Part shown: piece by piece, positions 7,090 to 9,913 of the stretch
Layout: each line of letters starts with the position of its first letter
Numbering within the stretch: the stretch's first letter is position 1
NCBI GenBank assembly: GCA_021107335.1
Contig: JAIOSZ010000155.1
Location: forward strand, 1 to 9,913
DNA length: 9,913 nt
Reading direction: 5' to 3'
Source of the DNA: Desulfuromonadaceae bacterium
Lineage (GTDB): Bacteria; Desulfobacterota; Desulfuromonadia; Desulfuromonadales; Syntrophotaleaceae
Notes under the pieces: generated by a model
What the model was told of the DNA's origin: nothing
Databases searched by the model: none
Seen by the model: only the letters and a program-made list of their open reading frames with translations
Translations under genes and position numbers: made by a program

Positions 7090-7272
7090 TCAGCCATTAC
7101 GCTCACGCAAGGTCGCAATTTTCCCTTCGGCTTCTTCGTGGGTCAAGACAGCTGACTGTGGTTCGAGGGTACGCCTTTCACCAAGAAACATCGAGACCTC
7201 AACGACATGGGTGCCGTGGTCATAAAATGTTACAATCGCACCATAGTCGATAAATTCATAAACCTTTTCCAA
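7090..7272 (-). CDS. Small hypothetical protein, TTG start
   Basis: A 60-residue frame on the minus strand that I do not recognise. It begins TTG at 7272. AGGAG lies six bases upstream of that codon, an ideal spacing, and this decides the start; no in-frame ATG is available upstream before a stop. The protein is acidic to neutral. The first half is beta-prone and aromatic (VYEFIDYGAIVTFYDHG) and the second half charged and helix-prone, ending EEAEGKIATLRERNG. No signal peptide or membrane segment is evident. The ribosome binding site and protein-like composition argue it is real, but it stands alone, convergent to rnhB, in a gene-poor stretch. The palindrome at 7294-7304 lies just upstream and could regulate it. 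It may also be the remnant of a longer gene. Confidence 0.5.
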   Translation of the reverse strand: MEKVYEFIDYGAIVTFYDHGTHVVEVSMFLGERRTLEPQSAVLTHEEAEGKIATLRERNG

Positions 7273-7293
7273 AACATTCTCCTGCCCAATGGC

Positions 7294-7304
7294 GGGATTA
7301 TCCC
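7294..7304. promoter_or_regulatory. Palindromic box GGGATTATCCC
   Basis: A perfect odd-length palindrome located 22 bases upstream of the TTG start of the minus-strand gene. Its core GGATTATCC is the complement of a second palindromic box GGATAATCC at 7419-7427. The pair could be regulator binding sites; the regulator is unknown. Confidence 0.3.
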
Positions 7305-7418
7305 CGCGGCTGTTGCAATATATTATTCAAAAACCCTGGGGATAAAATCAATAAGCAAATATTTAGAACTTTCTAGGAGTCCGTCGGTCAATGTGGGCCG
7401 AATTTGCAGCCCGCTTAT

Positions 7419-7427
7419 GGATAATCC
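7419..7427. promoter_or_regulatory. Palindromic box GGATAATCC
   Basis: Second copy of the palindromic core found at 7295-7303 (reverse complement). The centres are 124 bases apart. Possible operator; chance is not excluded for a 9-bp motif. Confidence 0.25.
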
Positions 7428-7598
7428 GACAGCCTCCCAAGAATGCCGTTGTCGACCTTTTGACGTATATCTACCAAAGGGTAACAATCACCTTTTGTGA
7501 CGGGCCGCACAAATCTTGCATGGATTGCAGTGATGGGCGCTTTATAGGTACGCTTTTTTGACAACCCCGGTTTTATCCCTGTTCTTGGCGGGGGGACT

Positions 7599-7607
7599 TG
7601 GTATAAT
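7599..7607 (+). promoter_or_regulatory. Extended -10 promoter element
   Basis: TGGTATAAT at 7599-7607 is a perfect -10 hexamer with the upstream TGn extension. The -35 position (around 7579-7585) has no good match, as is usual for extended -10 promoters. Transcription would begin near 7614 and run toward the GGDEF gene, giving a leader of about 255 bases. Confidence 0.5.
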
Positions 7608-7613
7608 CGAACA

Positions 7614-7798
7614 TAATGGCGGCGCAAAAAGTCGGCCCTACGGCATTTTCCCAGGATCTCGACATGCTCAATGTATGCCTTTTGCCCTGTAAAAATACTA
7701 AGCCTTGTAGAACGCAATGTTTGCTGAGCCGTCCTATAGGTTTTTGCGAGTCCATTGGTACATAAAGTCGTCTAAACGAGACACTTAACCGGCACGAC
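7614..7798 (+). ncRNA. Candidate structured RNA or 5' leader of the GGDEF operon
   Basis: Starting at the start site predicted for the extended -10 promoter, a nested set of helices can be drawn: CGCAAAAA (7623-7630) with TTTTTGCG (7741-7748); CGGC (7633-7636) with GCCG (7728-7731); CTACGGC (7638-7644) with GCC and GTAG (7702-7710, TT bulge); ATTTT (7645-7649) with AAAAT (7692-7696); CAGG (7652-7655) with CCTG (7686-7689); and a small hairpin GCAA-TGT-TTGC (7714-7724). GTCGT (7767-7771) can pair with ACGAC (7794-7798). It matches no riboswitch class I know. Helices of this size arise by chance, so this is a hypothesis. Confidence 0.25.
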
Positions 7799-7831
7799 GT
7801 ACCTGTTGTATCACGAATCTTGATCTAGGGT

Positions 7832-7837
7832 TATAAT
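7832..7837 (+). promoter_or_regulatory. -10 element near the GGDEF gene
   Basis: A perfect TATAAT with G at the base two positions upstream, but without a good -35 at 16-18 bases. It would start transcripts around 7844, leaving a leader of about 26 bases before the ATG at 7870. Confidence 0.4.
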
Positions 7838-7869
7838 GGTTCAAACGAAGTCTCTTGCCTAGAGGTCCC

Positions 7870-9198
7870 ATGCAACTGTTTCGATTAACTGTGGCGCAAA
7901 AAATTGCCTTAGGGTATCTGCTGGTCGTTAGTTTTTGTCTGGCGGCCATCATCTATGCCTTATTGTCCCTTAGTAGCCTGATGGGCCACTCGGAGCAATT
8001 GGTTTCCGTCGAATTCCGCACCTTCACCTTATCGCGGGATCTTGCTCGCAGTCTTTTGGACCAGGAACGATTGGAAAGACAGATTCTGGTTTTGCGAGAT
8101 GCTTCCATGCTGTCGTTGCTCGATAGTCGACAACAAGAAGTTGCCAGCACGTGGCGCCAGATGACGGTTATTTCTCAAGATGAATATTTTAGCCAGCTGC
8201 AGAAGACCTACGTCATGTTTGATCAAGCCAGCCGCAAGGGCTTGTCATTGCTGACAGAAGAGAACTGGGATGCGGCAGAGCAGCATTCCTTAGAGGCTCT
8301 GTCGCCGAGCCGCGACAGGCTGCTTAAGCGTCTTGAGAGGTTTCGCCAGCGCCGCGAAGAGGCCATGGACGATACCATACGACTCTATGCCGGCGATATT
8401 CGCCAGGGTTATCGCCTGACGCTGGCTCTGGCTTTTGCCGGCATCAGTCTCGCGGCTCTAGTGGCAGTTGGGGTCATTCTCAAGATCCATCGGTCCATCG
8501 GGCAGCTCACCCGTGCCACCAAGGCCATCGCCGAAGGCAGTTATGACTATCCCCTTACCCTGGAAAGTCATGACGAATTTGGACATCTAGCCCGGCATTT
8601 TTCCGACATGGCTGAAAAACTTAGGGTTCTGGAACAACTTCACCTCGATGCCAATCCCCTAACTCGACTGCCTGGCAACCTGACCATCAAGAGCGAATTG
8701 GAAAGCCGTATCAACGACGGCCACCCCTTTGCTCATATCTATGTCGATATAGATTATTTCAAGGCTTATAATGATCGTTACGGTTATCAATCCGGCAGCG
8801 ATGTCATCTCCCAGGTTGGGGATATGGTCAAGGATGTTGGCACCCAATTCGGCACTCCTCAGGATCTTATCGGTCACATCGGCGGTGACGATTATGTGCT
8901 GTTGAGTACCCCGGATCGCGCCGAGCAGATCGCAGCGGAATTGATCAAGGCCTTTGATGCCCTGGTGCCCGAGCTCTATAATGAAAAAGATCGACAGATC
9001 GGTTATTTTAGAGGAATGGACCGTTATGGAGTCGAGCGGGAATTCCCCCTGCTGTCCATGTCCATCGCCATCGTCTGCTCCAATAATTTATCCAACCCCT
9101 CGGCTGAAGCTATTGGCCGCGAGTGCGCCAAGATGAAAGAACACTTGAAAAAGTTGCCTGGCAGCAACTACCTCATCGACCGCCGCGAGCTACGTTGA
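7870..9198 (+). CDS. Membrane HAMP-GGDEF protein with atypical active site
   Basis: A 442-residue inner-membrane signalling protein. In order: transmembrane segment 1 (about 12-34), a helical periplasmic sensor region (about 35-182, four-helix-bundle-like), transmembrane segment 2 (183-204), HAMP linker (about 205-257, with IGQLTRATKAIAEG and DEFGHLA), and a GGDEF domain (about 258-440). The domain starts DANPLTRLPGN and keeps the metal-site DIDYFKAYND (Asp293, Asp295, Asn301). The signature loop is GGDDY (338-342) rather than GGDEF. The Asp that recognises guanine in PleD (GD motif) is Ser310. The inhibitory RxxD site reads TPQD, without Arg. The C-terminal part (RYGVEREFPLLSMSIAIV, then LPGSNYLIDRRE) recalls a divergent deltaproteobacterial GGDEF group. 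The ATG at 7870, with AGAGG just upstream, places the first membrane segment correctly; an in-frame TTG at 7855 is possible. The next gene follows after two bases. Confidence 0.88.
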   Translation: MQLFRLTVAQKIALGYLLVVSFCLAAIIYALLSLSSLMGHSEQLVSVEFRTFTLSRDLARSLLDQERLERQILVLRDASMLSLLDSRQQEVASTWRQMTVISQDEYFSQLQKTYVMFDQASRKGLSLLTEENWDAAEQHSLEALSPSRDRLLKRLERFRQRREEAMDDTIRLYAGDIRQGYRLTLALAFAGISLAALVAVGVILKIHRSIGQLTRATKAIAEGSYDYPLTLESHDEFGHLARHFSDMAEKLRVLEQLHLDANPLTRLPGNLTIKSELESRINDGHPFAHIYVDIDYFKAYNDRYGYQSGSDVISQVGDMVKDVGTQFGTPQDLIGHIGGDDYVLLSTPDRAEQIAAELIKAFDALVPELYNEKDRQIGYFRGMDRYGVEREFPLLSMSIAIVCSNNLSNPSAEAIGRECAKMKEHLKKLPGSNYLIDRRELR

Positions 9199-9200
9199 TC

Positions 9201-9602
9201 ATGCGCCTACTGTTTTGCCTTTCTCTCATGTTTTTGTTCACTGGCTGCACGGCGGGAGTCCTGCCCCCGTGGCTGACCCCACCTGATCAACAGATTTTTG
9301 TACAGGGAATGGAAGAATTTGATTCAGCAGGGGGAGAGCCTGAAGCTTTTGCGGTCTTGCAACAGAATTACCCTGACAGTCTCTGGACCGCAAGGGCTCA
9401 GACCATTCAGAAGCTGTCGGAGATCATCCAAAAACAGCAGAAAGCCATCAGCCGACAGGCAGCCAACCAGACAGCAAGCAGCCAGCAGAACCAAAAGCTT
9501 CAGCAACAGATCGAGTCACTAGAAAACGATCTTGAAACGCTGGCAGCTGAACGCACAAAGTTACGGCAGCTGTTGATCGAACTAGAACAGCGCGATCGAT
9601 AG
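9201..9602 (+). CDS. Small coiled-coil lipoprotein
   Basis: A 133-residue exported lipoprotein. The signal peptide MRLLFCLSLMFLFTGC ends in a lipobox-like LFTGC, with Cys16 as the lipid-modified residue. Next comes a TPR-like helical hairpin (about 35-70: GMEEF, then AFAVLQQNYPDSLWTARAQ), similar to one repeat of YbgF/BamD-type proteins. A Gln-rich coiled coil follows (about 73-131, IQKQQKAI, then QQQIESLENDLETLAAERTK). The residues after Cys16 are Thr-Ala, not Asp, so outer-membrane sorting is likely. The ATG at 9201 is two bases after the GGDEF stop; no strong Shine-Dalgarno sequence is seen, suggesting coupling. The arrangement recalls sensor/lipoprotein pairs such as QseE-QseG, but I do not claim homology. 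No intrinsic terminator with a T run follows. Confidence 0.8.
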   Translation: MRLLFCLSLMFLFTGCTAGVLPPWLTPPDQQIFVQGMEEFDSAGGEPEAFAVLQQNYPDSLWTARAQTIQKLSEIIQKQQKAISRQAANQTASSQQNQKLQQQIESLENDLETLAAERTKLRQLLIELEQRDR

Positions 9603-9913
9603 CCAGAAGACTCCTTTCATTGCCAGGGTACAAGGTGCCCGGTATCCTCTTCCCTCCTGGTTTCAGCCGACCTTCATACTTTCCATCAGGCAGTTCATTT
9701 TTGGTGTTTGTTCAATTGGCTCCATGGATATGGTGCCATTCAACGCTGATCTCAGGGTATTCTTGACCAATAAAAATTGAGATGAGTTTAAAGAGGAAAT
9801 GGCAAACAGGAGGGAAACAGTTCAAACAGAACAGCCTGACGCCGCAGAGACCAGGCCGCAACCTCAGGCCACCATTCGCTAGGACGGTCAACAATGGTCA
9901 GCAGCTACGCCAA
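9603..9913. other. Terminal region without a supported gene
   Basis: No gene is supported in these 311 bp. Bases 9627-9646 can form an imperfect hairpin (GGGTAC with GTATCC, one G-T pair) after the lipoprotein gene, but no T run follows. A 10-bp inverted repeat joins 9650-9659 and 9807-9816. A plus-strand frame (9724-9882) is interrupted by TGA at 9778-9780. A possible -35 TTGACC lies at 9763-9768 without a good -10. A frame starting ATG at 9782 remains open to the window end, but it has no ribosome binding site and an unlikely basic composition. Confidence 0.5.
9650..9816. repeat. 10-bp inverted repeat pair
   Basis: TTCCCTCCTG (9650-9659) and its exact reverse complement CAGGAGGGAA (9807-9816) are 147 bases apart. 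Allowing one extra G, the match extends by TTT on the inner side. No transposase is visible between them. Confidence 0.35.

Larger units (their letters stand above)
7273..7869. other. Gene-poor region upstream of the GGDEF operon
   Basis: About 600 bp with no reading frame I can support. Open frames on both strands are short, lack ribosome binding sites and have no recognisable content. The region holds two GGATAATCC-type boxes (7294-7304 and 7419-7427), an extended -10 promoter (7599-7607), a stretch that can fold into nested helices (7614-7798) and a second -10 element near the GGDEF gene (7832-7837). It appears more AT-rich than the flanking genes. Confidence 0.5.

Noticed and set aside
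7586..7601. Possible sigma54 promoter (TGGC, then TTGG)
   Set aside because: The spacing between the GG and GC elements is off by one, and the -12 element lacks GC.
7630..7700. Minus-strand resemblance to the GEMM cyclic dinucleotide riboswitch (AGGGCAAAA, then GGGAAAATGCC and GGGCC)
   Set aside because: The core GACGCAAAGCC block and the second stem-loop are missing, and the orientation points away from the GGDEF gene.
7415..7717. 100-codon minus-strand open frame
   Set aside because: No ribosome binding site seen, no recognisable motif, and it overlaps the predicted promoter and leader on the other strand.
7838..7848. GGTTCAAAC resembling a tRNA T-loop
   Set aside because: No acceptor stem, anticodon arm or matching T-stem around it.
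9712..9894. 60-codon minus-strand frame near the window end
   Set aside because: TTG start without a ribosome binding site; Cys/Leu-rich composition unlike a real protein and no recognisable family.

Overview
The window looks like a chromosomal segment of a deltaproteobacterium, most likely Desulfuromonadales (Geobacter/Pelobacter/Desulfuromonas relatives). That placement is inferred from the housekeeping gene order, the system II cytochrome c biogenesis tail, the stand-alone RNA methyltransferase next to trmD, and the diguanylate-cyclase-like protein type; no search could be run. No tRNA, rRNA, CRISPR array, complete insertion sequence or phage gene was seen.

Layout. Bases 1-192 are the last 64 codons of a CcsA/ResC-type cytochrome c assembly protein. 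Five bases later comes a TrmN6-like methyltransferase (198-959). A DciA/DUF721 gene (980-1519, minus strand) converges on it and diverges from the next operon. A 370-bp divergent intergenic region (1520-1889) holds one good sigma70-type promoter per direction and two overlapping hairpins in the ffh leader. Bases 1890-6114 form a compact translation and protein-targeting operon: ffh, rpsP, khpA-like KH gene, rimM, trmD, a SPOUT RNA methyltransferase, rplS. Several junctions overlap (TAATG, an 11-base overlap, ATGA). The operon ends at a strong intrinsic terminator (6131-6163). rnhB follows (6295-6948).

Bases 6949-7869 are the least explained part. They contain one probable 60-residue minus-strand gene with a TTG start (7090-7272), palindromic boxes, an extended -10 promoter and a stretch that can be folded into nested helices upstream of the last operon. 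That operon pairs a two-transmembrane HAMP-GGDEF protein (7870-9198) with a small coiled-coil lipoprotein (9201-9602) two bases later. The GGDEF domain has a GGDDY loop, no inhibitory-site Arg, and Ser in place of the base-recognising Asp. It may therefore make a non-standard cyclic dinucleotide or be a degenerate sensor. The final 311 bp hold no gene I can support.

How the genes fit together. The central operon matures tRNA (TrmD, possibly its SPOUT neighbour), builds the ribosome (S16, L19, RimM) and targets membrane proteins (Ffh). TrmN6, DciA and RNase HII add tRNA modification, helicase loading and RNA:DNA hybrid removal. The GGDEF/lipoprotein pair looks like an envelope-sensing signalling unit. 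The best places for a second look are that pair with its leader, the switch-like ffh leader, and the unassigned SPOUT methyltransferase coupled to trmD.
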